Part shown: piece after piece, positions 51,301 to 57,139 of the stretch | Layout: each line of letters starts with the position of its first letter | Numbering within the stretch: position 1 is the first letter of the stretch | Assembly (NCBI GenBank): GCA_002633025.1 | Contig: NMRB01000187.1 | Location: forward strand, 490,048-554,047 | From: Notospermus geniculatus | Taxonomy: Eukaryota > Nemertea > Pilidiophora > Heteronemertea > Lineidae | Length of the DNA: 64,000 nucleotides | Direction of reading: 5' to 3' | Notes under the pieces: generated by a model | The model's database searches: none | What the model was told of the DNA's origin: nothing | What the model saw: only the letters and a program-made list of their open reading frames with translations | Translations under genes and position numbers: made by a program

Positions 51301-52130
51301 GGAATTCCAGTTTCCCGAACTGCCGTTGGTGGCTCAGTTTTCAGGTTTTTCTTTCCATTTTCAGTCAGCAGTGGATGCAAGTGCACTGACCCACTGAGTG
51401 GTAGGGCCTGGGCCTATCATGGTTGGTATGGTAGGCCTACTGGTAGGCCCAGTAGGGCTAGGCCTGTGACTTTTTACACCAGTCAGAATTATTCTGACTG
51501 AGCCGAGCATGCTGGTGAGTCTGACATCGATCATGCATGTCATGACATGACACATCCATGGCCATGCATCATGACATGATCCTGATCATGCATGCATCAT
51601 GCCTAGATTAGAATGTTAAATGTAGGCTATAGGGCCTAATCTGCTAGGCCTAGGCCTAAATGGATGTCGATGTCGACGATGATTGTCAACTGGTCAAGTG
51701 AAGTGTTGACACTCCTCGACCCCTCCCCTGCTGACTCAGAGTGTGGGAGCTGAGTAGGAGCTGAGTTGAGAGTGAGAGTGGTGCCTGGTGCCCACTCTGC
51801 ACTAGGCCTATAGATCGATGGCGTTGATTGCGGACCATGTTTACATGATTTGACCAGGGTAACCTCTTTTTAATGGGCCGCCCTGAATTTATATCTGGCA
51901 TTTCTTTACAAATAAGTTTCGAAATAGAGGTCTCTTTTGGTGTTGTCAGTTTTCACCCGAGATGGTCCGCAATCAATGACGTTTATCTATAGTAGTAGGC
52001 TAGCACTGGCACTGACTGCATGCCCACACTGCTGGCACTGGACGGACTGGTGGTGGCAGATGGCAGGTGGTGGACATCATTGACATCGTGGACTAACCTC
52101 TTCCTCCGAGGTCTTTGGTTCTTGCTCCAT
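10445..52130 (-). CDS. SZT2: SZT2 homologue, KICSTOR complex subunit (62 traced coding exons)
   Basis: SZT2 is the largest subunit of KICSTOR, which holds the GATOR1 GTPase-activating complex on lysosomes so that amino-acid shortage can turn off mTORC1. The identification rests on family-typical stretches in the expected order: [14 protein letters not shown] near the start, [59 protein letters not shown] with [39 protein letters not shown] and [13 protein letters not shown] near the end. Exons were placed by AG/GT borders with consistent phase. They sum to about 12.25 kb, or roughly 4,080 codons, somewhat longer than the ~3,400 of vertebrate SZT2. The extra length lies mainly in two serine/charge-rich exons. 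Start: ATG at 52130 ([11 protein letters not shown]). Stop: TGA at 10445-10447. Two junctions are unresolved (exon 3, and exons 8-9). Exon coordinates are in the block entries that follow. Confidence 0.93.
10697..10794. mobile_element. Fragment of the 8990-9301 foldback element
   Basis: It shares gcgcacgcgaataaccc, ccaaaatgtgca and taaagacgttattacagtt with the tandem pair at 8990-9301. It lies in the last-but-one SZT2 intron. Confidence 0.7.
10988..11160. mobile_element. MITE family X, copy 1
   Basis: The arms actccacatgagagttttc and gagaaaactcctgtggag are inverses. Inside are the family words ttggct, gggcaactcaacca (here ggacaactcaaccat) and ggttgagttgccca. It lies between SZT2 exons 61 and 60. 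Confidence 0.75.
11500..11715. repeat. Inverted pair of tRNA-derived SINE fragments
   Basis: The plus-strand half at about 11632-11715 has a tRNA-like A box (ttagcacactggtg) and a B box (ggttcgaatcc), followed by cggtactgtcgtacgcttctc. The left half (11500-11600) is the inverse of the same sequence, with related words gacaataccggga and gccagcattgagggaaag. Together they form a hairpin inside the 11422-13454 intron. Confidence 0.65.
12038..12234. mobile_element. Foldback element, ~80-bp arms
   Basis: The ends aggctccagttcca and tggaaatggagcctta pair, and the inner arms cacgttgacacttttcacgcg and cgcgtgaaaagtgtcaacgtg are perfect inverses, continuing through cgttttcctttcgttcctcg. The loop is short and non-coding. 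Confidence 0.88.
12932..13270. mobile_element. MITE family X, copy 2, split by a nested element
   Basis: The left part has ttggctctctatgggcaact and the right part has gaattgcctattgagagtcaa with acaagaaaac. Both are the usual family X arm words, but they are pushed apart by the insertion at 12976-13179. Confidence 0.7.
12976..13179. mobile_element. Nested TA-flanked inverted-repeat element
   Basis: The ends tgtgacccgctctggcaaaa and ttttgccagagtgggtcaca are inverses and are flanked by TA on both sides, as expected for a Tc1/mariner-type insertion into TA. It interrupts the family X element at 12932-13270 and is therefore younger. No transposase is present. Confidence 0.8.
16212..16336. mobile_element. 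Foldback element with ggggccatattcatgaag ends
   Basis: The left arm ggggccatattcatgaagcc pairs with the right arm ggcttcgtgaatatatggcccc, and the inner cttcgcaactttg pairs with aaagttgcgaag. It lies in the SZT2 intron between exons 54 and 53. Confidence 0.8.
16445..16600. mobile_element. MITE family X, copy 3
   Basis: The left end is gctccacatgagaa with ttggctctcaatgggcaa inside. The right end is gagagccaactcgcacgag and aaaactcacgcggagc, the inverse of the left. Intronic. Confidence 0.75.
17258..17620. mobile_element. MITE family X, copy 4, with internal tandem expansion
   Basis: The outer arms (aaaggtgctgctccac and cccacatggaggagcaa; ttggctctctatgggcaact and aactgcccatagcgagccaa) are typical of the family. 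The interior contains nine tandem copies of a 23-bp unit, listed separately. Confidence 0.8.
17311..17516. repeat. 23-bp tandem repeat, nine copies, inside a MITE
   Basis: The unit aactcaaccatagaaatctat plus gc recurs at 23-bp steps from 17311 to 17516. The first unit differs slightly (aaatata). The unit is the normal internal sub-arm of family X, expanded in this copy only. Confidence 0.95.
17693..18285. repeat. Direct duplication, ~303-bp period, with gacgcc tail
   Basis: The block from tctgtcaccttgaaatgtagg through cagatccggtcgattttc to ctcaagttagagcgttca occurs at 17697-17970 and again at 18000-18272 with few changes. The second copy runs into a short gacgccgac/cagacagacgcc tail and a cccgaagaccctgatgggcctcggggtg end, a layout seen in many marine invertebrate repeats. 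A diverged relative lies at 36720-37230. Confidence 0.88.
18713..18752. repeat. Inverted partial copy of SZT2 exon 51 sequence
   Basis: Plus-strand gacatccggcgggctttcc and tagaccaccacacatat match, with a few changes, the minus-strand coding text of exon 51 at 18541-18583 (gacatccggcaggttttcc, tagaccgcctcacatat). The copy lies in the adjacent intron in opposite orientation and could pair with the exon in the pre-mRNA. Confidence 0.75.
21090..21172 (-). repeat. tRNA-derived SINE fragment
   Basis: The reverse complement has gcgcagtggtgcagtgatta (A-box-like) and gggttcaatacc (B-box-like) at the spacing expected of a tRNA head. It lies in the intron between SZT2 exons 46 and 45. Confidence 0.6.
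21764..21890. mobile_element. Foldback element with taactaatccaac ends
   Basis: The left arm taactaatccaactttttgg and the right arm ccaaaaagttggattagtta are perfect inverses, with ttactctttctagattt pairing to aaatctagaaagagtaa. About 127 bp. Confidence 0.88.
22670..22817. mobile_element. TA-flanked inverted-repeat element (cagtggaacctccc ends)
   Basis: The ends cagtggaacctccc and gggaggttccactg are perfect inverses flanked by TA. The interior has aggacacc-type words. A short Tc1/mariner-like non-autonomous element is likely. Confidence 0.82.
22998..25083 (-). CDS. SZT2: SZT2 micro-exons 41-44 (probable cassette exons)
   Basis: Four very short candidate exons lie between exons 40 and 45: 25042-25083 (42 bp, [14 protein letters not shown]), 24593-24607 (15 bp, AQDET), 23328-23375 (48 bp, [16 protein letters not shown]) and 22998-23024 (27 bp, KSKSKKSDT). 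Each has AG and GTAAG/GTAGG/GTAAA borders. Every one starts after one base of a codon and ends with one base of a codon, so any subset could be skipped without breaking frame. They are inferred from borders and phase only, since short sequences give no homology support. Confidence 0.55.
24223..24275. repeat. 21-bp tandem repeat, ~2.5 copies
   Basis: gaacagggaattttacattct occurs three times in direct succession. It lies in an intron between the micro-exons of SZT2. Confidence 0.9.
25336..30145 (-). CDS. SZT2: SZT2 exons 31-40
   Basis: Exons: 29077-30145, 28671-28815, 28118-28350, 27663-27827, 27404-27503, 27128-27275, 26722-26976, 26412-26576, 26031-26292 and 25336-25554, with phases matching throughout. 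Exon 31 (1,069 bp) is almost entirely low-complexity Ser/Arg/Pro/Glu (for example [14 protein letters not shown] and [15 protein letters not shown]) and is probably disordered and rich in phosphorylation sites. Exon 32 has [18 protein letters not shown]. Exon 35 has [19 protein letters not shown]. Exon 37 has [16 protein letters not shown]. Exon 39 has [16 protein letters not shown]. Exon 40 has [19 protein letters not shown] and YLTAPVCD, a strongly SZT2-like segment. Confidence 0.92.
25679..25855. mobile_element. MITE family X, copy 5 (best-preserved)
   Basis: The ends taaaggtgcctatccac and gtggataggcgccttta are near-perfect inverses, with ttggctctcaatgggcaact pairing to attgcccattgtgagccaa. 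At 177 bp this copy defines the full-length family member. It lies between SZT2 exons 40 and 39. Confidence 0.88.
28870..28995. mobile_element. Foldback element with cattacagcattctccc ends
   Basis: The left arm tctcccacagcaggg pairs with ccctgctgtgggagga, and tcctcttcatccactc pairs with gagtgtatgaagagga. It lies in the intron between SZT2 exons 32 and 31. Confidence 0.8.
30339..30497. mobile_element. MITE family X, copy 6
   Basis: The ends gctcctacatgtgagagtttt and gaaaactcccacatagtgcagc are inverses, with ttggctctcaatgagcaa inside. Intronic, next to SZT2 exon 30. Confidence 0.75.
30521..36147 (-). CDS. SZT2: SZT2 exons 20-30
   Basis: Exons: 36044-36147, 35408-35562, 33817-35112, 33389-33635, 32800-33022, 32412-32475, 31961-32236, 31459-31693, 31229-31310, 30844-31029 and 30521-30751, all in consistent phase. 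Exon 20 has [13 protein letters not shown]. Exon 21 has [18 protein letters not shown]. Exon 22 is very long (1,296 bp): it opens with an SPRSPK-type Ser/Pro/Arg stretch, contains [16 protein letters not shown] and [14 protein letters not shown], then a Lys/Glu/Ser-rich disordered stretch, and ends AYLRCFVMG. Exon 23 has EEYLP-like [16 protein letters not shown]. Exon 24 has [13 protein letters not shown]. Exon 26 is acidic ([13 protein letters not shown]) and ends [12 protein letters not shown] with VRSLPVCLC. Exon 29 has [16 protein letters not shown]. Confidence 0.92.
31826..31915 (+). repeat. tRNA-derived SINE
   Basis: An A-box-like ctgtcagagtggtgc is followed about 45 bases later by a B-box-like gggttcgatctccggtc. 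The copy near 39897 has the same ctgtcagagtggtg head and a gagttcaatctctcgtc B box, so this is a repeated tRNA-like family and not a working tRNA gene. Confidence 0.65.
32530..32653. repeat. ~64-bp tandem repeat, two copies
   Basis: gagatgtccaggggcaaatatcca, then a cgggg/cgggaagat variation, and atcctcaagggaaaacgc occur twice in a row inside the intron between SZT2 exons 25 and 24. Confidence 0.9.
36720..37230. repeat. Diverged direct repeat related to 17693-18285
   Basis: Two successive blocks share gagttactgga/gagttattgca, ttttggccacctggttgccaag / tccgccacctggtggccaag, the phrases ggaccgaaa and ggtcat, and aatagcc/aatagca. The gtggccaa and gtgaccttgaaa words link them to the repeat at 17.7-18.3 kb. 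An unresolved base (N) follows at about 37250. Confidence 0.65.
37369..37492 (-). pseudogene. Orphan exon-like segment in the SZT2 intron
   Basis: On the minus strand this 124-bp segment follows a GCGCAG acceptor and ends before GTAAGT. It is open throughout ([18 protein letters not shown], then [15 protein letters not shown] and FLSFISKP). Its length is not a multiple of three, and both ends of the host intron are in phase 0, so it cannot be an extra SZT2 exon without breaking frame. It is either a lone exon of a nested or relocated gene or chance. Family not recognised. Confidence 0.3.
38492..39021. mobile_element. 530-bp long-TIR element with TA target site
   Basis: The ends cagtggtgtgaattaatatt and aatattaattcacaccactg are perfect inverses and the element is flanked by TA on both sides. 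The arms reach inward about 200 bases: ctcctctagtttgatatgttttcgctgaattca on the left has an inverse near 38890-38925 on the right. The cagtg start and TA duplication fit a non-autonomous Tc1/mariner-type element. No transposase ORF. Confidence 0.9.
39895..39970 (+). repeat. tRNA-derived SINE
   Basis: The A-box-like ctgtcagagtggtg is followed by the B-box-like gagttcaatctctcg. It is the same family as at 31826-31915. Confidence 0.55.
40513..40603. mobile_element. Short foldback element
   Basis: Left tggctggtattcataaa and right ttttatgaatatcagcca pair. About 90 bp, within the large SZT2 intron. Confidence 0.7.
41550..41746 (-). pseudogene. Orphan open segment ending in a stop, in the SZT2 intron
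   Basis: The minus strand follows a ATTGTCAG acceptor-like site, is open for 64 codons and ends TGA at 41550-41552. It includes [17 protein letters not shown], then [16 protein letters not shown]. The WIDHRGD core slightly resembles the acidic OPCA loop of PB1 domains, but the match is too weak to assign. It may be the last exon of a nested gene, a relocated exon, or chance. It is not in frame with SZT2 because it carries a stop. Confidence 0.3.
42821..43142. mobile_element. Foldback element interrupted by another repeat
   Basis: gaccttattcacaaagcctcc at the left pairs imperfectly with ggagcttcgtgaataaggtccc at the right. Between them is tgaaatggtccatggaccatgtgctcacc, which also occurs at 36586-36615, so a second repeat appears to sit inside. 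Confidence 0.5.
43214..47769 (-). CDS. SZT2: SZT2 exons 9-19
   Basis: Exons: 47615-47769, 47349-47436, 46903-47037, 46593-46748, 45870-46139, 45597-45711, 45184-45401, 44712-44939, 44096-44144, 43810-43949 and 43214-43385. Phases agree at every join. Recognisable family segments include [15 protein letters not shown] (exon 9), [11 protein letters not shown] (exon 10), [15 protein letters not shown] (exon 11), [11 protein letters not shown] and MPLFYLPPN (exon 12), [16 protein letters not shown] (exon 13), [14 protein letters not shown] (exon 14), [12 protein letters not shown] across exons 15/16, [12 protein letters not shown] (exon 16), [13 protein letters not shown] (exon 18) and [13 protein letters not shown] (exon 19). 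Exon 17 is only 49 bp and is less certain than its neighbours; it was placed by phase and weak similarity. Confidence 0.9.
44563..44691. mobile_element. Foldback element with gggtcatatgaataaagac ends
   Basis: The left arm ggtcatatgaataaagacta and the right arm tagtctttattcatatgacc are perfect inverses, with aaatgcttttac pairing to gtaaaagcat. It lies immediately beside SZT2 exon 16. Confidence 0.88.
46434..46529. mobile_element. Foldback element with gggccgaccgccaag ends
   Basis: Left gggccgaccgccaaggaact pairs with agtttcttggcggttggccc, and inner ccaacagcactaaca with gttagtgctattgg. About 95 bp. Confidence 0.8.
47866..47921 (-). CDS. SZT2: Uncertain SZT2 exon between exons 8 and 9
   Basis: The minus strand here ends ...DDEELAWTH plus two bases before a GTGAGA donor, which joins exon 9 in frame ([11 protein letters not shown]). 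Upstream in the same frame is a TGA just before 47921, and no acceptor gives a phase that joins exon 8. Either part of this exon is damaged or misassembled, or a further exon was missed. About 30-50 residues expected from SZT2 relatives are not accounted for in this gap. Confidence 0.35.
48101..48480. mobile_element. 380-bp foldback element with ~130-bp arms
   Basis: The left arm runs tttaaagggaggcatgcgaa, aatattgcctggcgggcaca and so on through gacactacgctatatcac. The right arm is its inverse, ending gcatgtctccctttaa, with very few mismatches. It lies in the SZT2 intron where exons 8 and 9 cannot be joined. A remnant of MITE family X follows directly (about 48482-48525). Confidence 0.9.
48566..52130 (-). 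CDS. SZT2: SZT2 exons 1-8 (N-terminal block)
   Basis: Coding exons, in transcript order: 52098-52130, 50980-51144, 50651-50835, 50117-50194, 49860-49952, 49596-49730, 49301-49469 and 48566-48786. Exon 1 gives [11 protein letters not shown]. Exon 2 contains [14 protein letters not shown] and matches the conserved N-terminus of SZT2. Exon 3 opens [12 protein letters not shown] and ends [13 protein letters not shown], but these two parts are in different frames. Exon 7 carries [21 protein letters not shown]. Exon 8 carries [18 protein letters not shown] and [11 protein letters not shown], a segment that resembles a von Willebrand A-type fold. All other exon joins keep frame. Exon 8 ends in phase 0 at a GTAAGT donor. 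Confidence 0.9.
49037..49168. mobile_element. Foldback element followed by a tRNA-like tail
   Basis: The ends aggcttcctttacattgaag and cttctatgtaacggaagcct are inverses, and the inner arm tacggtatacgaaaacgccgg pairs too. Directly after it, 49170-49225 has ttagtgctggcg and gtgggttcgattc, which are A- and B-box-like, so the element seems inserted into or next to a SINE. Confidence 0.75.
50285..50418. mobile_element. Foldback element with gttagcagtcctagaacgtc ends
   Basis: gttagcagtcctagaacgtcac pairs with gacgttcttggaccgctaac (imperfect). CpG-rich palindromic words (tgacgtc, cacgtcat) lie inside. Intronic, between SZT2 exons 4 and 3. Confidence 0.7.
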
Positions 52131-53174
52131 CTGTAGCTGACTTCAGATCATGGAATCAATCAGAAATGTTGGAAGAAAAGACGAAATCAGTCCATCATTC
52201 TTTTCTCTGATGGTTACATGTCATGCATGTGTTATGACATCCATTTTCATTTCATGCTTTCATTCAGCTGCTGGAAATCTCCAGAACATACTTGGGACCA
52301 CCTATTTTTCTTTTCTCTAAAAACGTCACAGACCTTCAAATATATACATTTTGATACTATTTTCTTCCTTCGAATATTTTAGTTAAAAACATGGTGTAGG
52401 CCAATTATCAAAGTTGTCCTCCTGACAAGACTTTAGAGGGAAAATAATCTTCATATGGGAGGCCATTACAATTAATACGACTTGGGCTTCCCATAGAATC
52501 ATGATGACCCAGATTCAAAAATAGGTCACAAGAGCAGTAGACACGTGTGCAACATAATGATTGATAGCTGATACAAAATTAAACCTCTCTATTAAGGACG
52601 CCATCGGGACTGACAGATGCTGTCCTTAATTGAGAGGTATCCTGATGAAAGAAATCAAAAAATGAATACAAGTGTCAAATTGGGGATTTTTGAGGTAGTT
52701 TTTGGGTTGTCCACGGGTTCCATGGATAGGACTGGCTTGTTGGCCAATCAATAGGCCTAATAAACAGGTTATCGCAACCTACATACATTTTTTAGGACAC
52801 ACACTCAATAAAGACATAAATTTAGTAGGCCTATGCTTCTAACACAGGCCTGAAGCTGGGGGCGTGTGTCTTATTTGATCACCGGCCTAGTGTGGTAAGA
52901 CATTTATTTTATTACACAATATCAAGACGATTCACTCATCTCTTTAGTGAGATATGTCAAATACCCACTAAGGATAGGCGGCGGTTCCAGACAATTAGGC
53001 CTAGGCCTATTGCTATTGATTTGTTAGCCTATTTTAGTATTGTATAATGTATTGTGTTGTGTTGTGTACTGCAATCCATTGTGCTCATGCTGTATTTTGT
53101 TTACCGGTAATATATTGACACGTCACCATGGTAACTCAAGTCTTATCTTCTTATGGACAGGAAAAAATTGGATA
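52131..53174. promoter_or_regulatory. Intergenic space between divergent SZT2 and regucalcin copy 1
   Basis: SZT2 starts leftward at 52130 and regucalcin copy 1 starts rightward at 53175, so about 1 kb holds both promoters. No TATA box is obvious. The last ~70 bases before copy 1 (about 53106-53160; taatatattgacacgtca, then atggtaact and cttatcttcttatgg) are kept at copies 2 and 3 and probably include promoter or 5' UTR sequence. The attggataATG context follows an acceptor-like cag, so an upstream non-coding exon is possible. An aggac-type inverted repeat lies at about 52590-52640. Confidence 0.5.
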
Positions 53175-55634
53175 ATGGCAAAAGTGGAAATTGTGAGAAA
53201 ACATGCTGCATCAACTGTGGGAGAAGGTCCTCATTGGGTCGAAGATGAGCAATCTTTGCTTTATGTGGACATCATGGCTGGGGGTGTGAATCTCTGGAAC
53301 ACACAGACCAACTCTCAAGTATCAGTTGAATTTGGTGAGTTGGCCTAAAGGCCCGTTTACACATGCAACTTTTCATATGCAACTTGTTGCATAAACCTGA
53401 TGAGACCAAAAAGTTTCATAAAAGTTGCATGTGTAAACGGACATGCAACTTGTTGCAACTCGATCACGCAGGATGTTGCATCGATTTTTCCATGTGTAAA
53501 GGCCACCGGCCACTTGTGCGTTTTACGCTCCGTCATGCGCTTTTCCCATTATTTGGAAGCAGAGATTTTGTTATTTTCCGCCGTTCTGCTTCCTAACAAA
53601 AGATTTGACGCATCACGCAGCGCAAAACGCACAAGTGGCCCGAGACCTTAAACCGTCCCAGATAGTTTGCAACAAGTTGCAAGTTGCTGCAACTTGCAAC
53701 TTGGTGCAACCTAGTGTAAACCGCCCTTTACACATGCAACTTTTTATATGCAACTTCATGCAACTTGTTGCATAAACCTGATGAGACCAAAAATGTCATC
53801 AAAGTTGCATGTGTAAACGGGCATGCAACTTGTTGCAACCATCTAAATTCCTATTTTCTGGTGAAGTTGCAACAAGTTGCACGTCGCTGGTCAATGAGAA
53901 TACAGCAAAAAATCATGTGACGTCTATATAAGGCCAAAATGGCTCCCGAACAAAGGATTCCCGCCAAAATTCCTGCAACTTGTTGCGAACTTCTGCAACT
54001 TATCCAGGTAGATTGCAACAAGTTGCAGGTTGCAGCAACTTGCAACTTGGTGCAACCTAGTGTAAACCGCCCTTAATGCTGCTGAGGTCAATTGATGTGG
54101 TTCAGCTAGAAATTCCCATTGAGACGTCCTTTGAAAAGATTCTGGATACCGGTACTGCGCAGAAACAGCAATGTTGCATTACACAATAATCTCAGAAAGA
54201 CACAACATCACTCTGAATAGTAAACCTTTATCATTATCAATGTTCCTTTTTTCCAGCCGACTCTTATGCAACCTTTGCTGTTCCACACAGAAAAGGTGGC
54301 ATTGTGGCAGGAATTGGGCAGAAGTTTATGCATTTTAACTGGAGTGACGTCCCATCAGAACGAAAGGTCATAGCCGAGGTTGATCAGGAAAAGGGTCCCA
54401 GTACTCGATTAAATGATGGCAAATGTGATCCAGCTGGACGTATATTTAGTGGTAACAACAAACTTCTTTTTATTGTAGACATATATTTCAATCATGTGAT
54501 GTATAAATACATCCTGTAGATTCTTGGAGGCAGTTGCTATCTGTCCCCAGAGTCCAGCAGACGGCATCTTCCGTCAAAGTTTCCTCACATCTTATGGCAC
54601 TGACTGAAAACTATTTGAAGAAATGCTTTACGAAAAATTCATCAGAAGATGCAATCCGCTGAAACCTGGGAGCAGATGAGTTAACAGCTCATCAAATCCG
54701 TATTCTTTTCAGGAACAATGGCGATAGAGACATCACCAGGTGTCCTGCCTCACAATCTTGGAAGTCTGTACTCATTGGACAAAGATGGTGAAGTCAAAAA
54801 TCGGATGAGCCCAGTTACTCTGTCAAATGGTCTTGGATGGACTAAAGATGCACGCACCATGTTCTTTGTCGACAGTCGGCCAGGATATCTGTATGCCTTT
54901 GACTATGACATTAATACTGCGGACATCAGTAAGTAATACTTGAGATTGGGATACCCATTTGTAAAGAGGAGTACTAGGGTATTGTATAGTGGGGCTGTGG
55001 ATTGCACACTCGACTTGCTTGGTATCTTACAATCCCTTCTCTATACAATCTGGCCATATTTTATCCATGATTTCTGCCAAAAAGTTCTATCTCTATTGAA
55101 TTGAATGTCTGAATGATCCAGTATAATAACTCTTTCCTTGCAGCAAATCAAAGAATTGTCTATGATTTCTCCAAGACACCCAAGCTAGGTATTCCTGATG
55201 GCATATGTATGGATGCTGATGATAACATCTGGATTGCCTGCTTCAATGTTGGCATGGTGATACAGATGGATCCTAAAGTTGGTAAGTTTTCAACAGGGGC
55301 GTGTCAGAAATCTGGGCTGAAAAATGGTGACCACTGGCACTGGCAAATCTCTCCAGCAATGAAAGGAACACTTTGACCGACTTTTGGAACTGAAAATCTA
55401 ATTGTCGAATTCTTGCTTCCAGGTAAAATTCTGAGGACAATTGAGATCCCAGCCAAGAGAGTGACATCCTGTTGTTTTGGAGGAAAGAACTATGATGAGT
55501 TGTATGTAACAAGCAGTTGCTATGGTTATACCAAAGAGGAGATGGCCGACAAGGATCCGTTGGGTGGGACAATCTTTAAAGTCAGTGGCCTTGGTGTGAG
55601 GGGTTTGCCAGGTGTGTCCTATGATAGCATCTAA
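53175..55634 (+). CDS. RGN: Regucalcin / SMP-30 family protein, copy 1
   Basis: SMP-30/gluconolactonase/regucalcin-like beta-propeller, 306 residues, from five exons: 53175-53334, 54257-54451, 54713-54928, 55144-55281 and 55423-55634. All phases agree and the stop is TAA. The family's metal ligands are present: Glu17 (GEGPHW), Asn157 (LSNGLGW) and Asp209 (IPDGICMDADD). The substrate-pocket residues Arg104 and Asn106 (TRLNDGKCDPAGR) and Glu124 (GTMAIETSPG) are also present. The numbering aligns with mammalian regucalcin Glu18, Arg101, Asn103, Glu121, Asn154 and Asp204. No signal peptide, so it is probably cytosolic. The likely reaction is lactone hydrolysis with a bound divalent cation; the natural substrate is not known. 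Intron 1 holds two MITEs that are missing from copy 2. Confidence 0.95.
53350..54074. mobile_element. Two adjacent copies of a gcccgtttacac MITE, copy 1 intron 1
   Basis: The hairpins at 53350-53728 and about 53724-54074 share the ends ggcccgtttacacatgcaac / tagtgtaaaccgccctt and many cttgttgcaac words. At copy 2 the flanking sequence is continuous (gtgagtaatgcagctgagg against ...cgcccttaatgctgctgagg here), so the site is empty there. The left element is interrupted by another hairpin at 53500-53649. Confidence 0.85.
53500..53649. mobile_element. Foldback element nested inside another MITE
   Basis: aggccaccggccacttgtgcg pairs with cgcacaagtggcccgagacctt, and inner ttttacgctccgtcatgcg pairs loosely with gcatcacgcagcgcaaaa. 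The sister MITE at 53724-54074 lacks it, so it is an insertion. Confidence 0.8.
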
Positions 55635-56104
55635 ATAAGGATGAGCAGTGCCCCAGGGTCTCAAGCCGAAGGCTTCAGCAACTAGTCAAATATGAGCCCT
55701 CAAGACAATCTCATCTGCCTGAATGGATAAAGATATCTAAATTAATATTAAAGTGCAAATTAATATAACGATAATTTTAGAAAATTTTTCAACAGTCAAT
55801 GGTGCTTCGGCTTGTGTTTAACTTGTTTATAAATTACCTGCAATATGCCATAGTACTTTTTGCAGAAATGGTACCTGTGCGCATTCTGCAGTTTTACTTT
55901 GTGTTATTGGATGAGAATATATTCTTTCTTTTTTTGATCAATCATGTTTTAGTCCTTCTTTTGTTCAATTCAAGGGAGGATCCCAGCAATCACATGTGAT
56001 TTCTTCGTGGCGACCACATTCATCACCAGATTCACAAATAGGTCTACATGTACATGTAGTTTATTGTACCGTATAAAACAGATTTACATTGGTTGGAAAT
56101 GTAC

Positions 56105-56110
56105 AATAAA
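56105..56110 (+). terminator. AATAAA poly(A) signal, regucalcin copy 1
   Basis: AATAAA at 56105 falls in the conserved 3' block, and the corresponding site at copy 2 is also AATAAA (60033). Confidence 0.5.
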
Positions 56111-56285
56111 CTGTACAAAAACGTAAGACATAACAGACAAAGCGTAGGTGAAAAGGTGCCGTGTCAGAGATGAATTCAACAAAAAAATGTAGGCCAAAAA
56201 AGGACAGGCTGAGGTTCCAGACAATTTATAGGCCTATATTGTCATTGATTTGTAAGCCTTTTGTATTGTGTTGTGTTGTGTGCTG

Positions 56286-56874
56286 GGCTTACTGGAAAAT
56301 GCGGAACGGAATCAGCCTCGTACCTAATCTTGCCGTCCTATCCCGAATGCAGACTCCCCACAGCGCCACCTATCTCCATTCTTCCGATATAGTGTAGGCC
56401 CTACTACAATTTTGTTGTGGCGCAAGTCTGCGACAGGAAAACACGCGTCATGTAGGCCCAGTGCATGGGCTGTACAATCCGCCGCTATGATTATTAAAGC
56501 TGCTGCTTGCCAATTATAATCAAAGTTGTGGCACAGGCCGGCGAATTTTTTTCCTAACCGATATATCCATTACGACCAACTTTTTTTTCCTAACCAATAT
56601 AGCAAAAGCTAATCCTAACCCTAATCTTAATCCTAATCCTAATCCTACCCCCAACACCAACACTAACCCTGACCCTAACCCTAACCCTAACCCTAACACT
56701 TACCCAACCATTAACCCACCATTCACTTCGTTAATTTCATTTCGTAATGGATATACTGATTAGGAATCTATACCGGTTAGGAAAAAAAAATCCGCAGGCC
56801 GCCTGCCATGAGGCCTTGCGCAGCATAGATCTAGATCGGAATGTTCCGTTCCGTTCCGCTTTTTCCAGTAAGCC
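56286..56874. mobile_element. hAT-like inverted-repeat element with telomere-like core
   Basis: The ends ggcttactggaaaa and tttttccagtaagcc are inverses, flanked on both sides by the same 8 bases gtgtgctg (56278-56285 and 56875-56882). An 8-bp target duplication is typical of hAT elements. The inner arms gcggaacggaa / ttccgttccgc also pair. The interior holds a second inverted repeat (tttcctaaccgatatat ... ccggttaggaaaa) around a CCCTAA-type tract. Copy 1 has the uninterrupted site (gtgtactgcaatccattg). Confidence 0.85.
56613..56706. repeat. Interstitial telomere-like (CCCTAA)n tract
   Basis: Degenerate repeats of cctaat and ccctaa, with a purer run of about four ccctaa near 56670-56697. Mid-scaffold position and mobile-element flanks show it is not a chromosome end. 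Confidence 0.9.
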
Positions 56875-57139
56875 GTGTGCTGCAATGCATTGTGCTCAGC
56901 TCTGTGACATGTCAAAGTAGGTAGTGGGCTATTTTGTTGTGATGTGTAATTGCATTTTTGCTACAGATTTCGTATTGCTACAGATATTCGTACTGTTTTG
57001 TTTTTGAAAGCAATGTCTTTCACCTTAGAAACCCGATTAATTCCTATTTCATATTCGTTTCGTTTTAGTAAATATATTGACATGTCAATATGGTAACTTA
57101 ATACGGTCTTATCTTCTTATGACAGGAAAAAAGTGGATA

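Noticed and set aside
56613-56706. (CCCTAA)n as a chromosome end
   Set aside because: It is internal, degenerate, and enclosed in an inverted-repeat element with genes on both sides.
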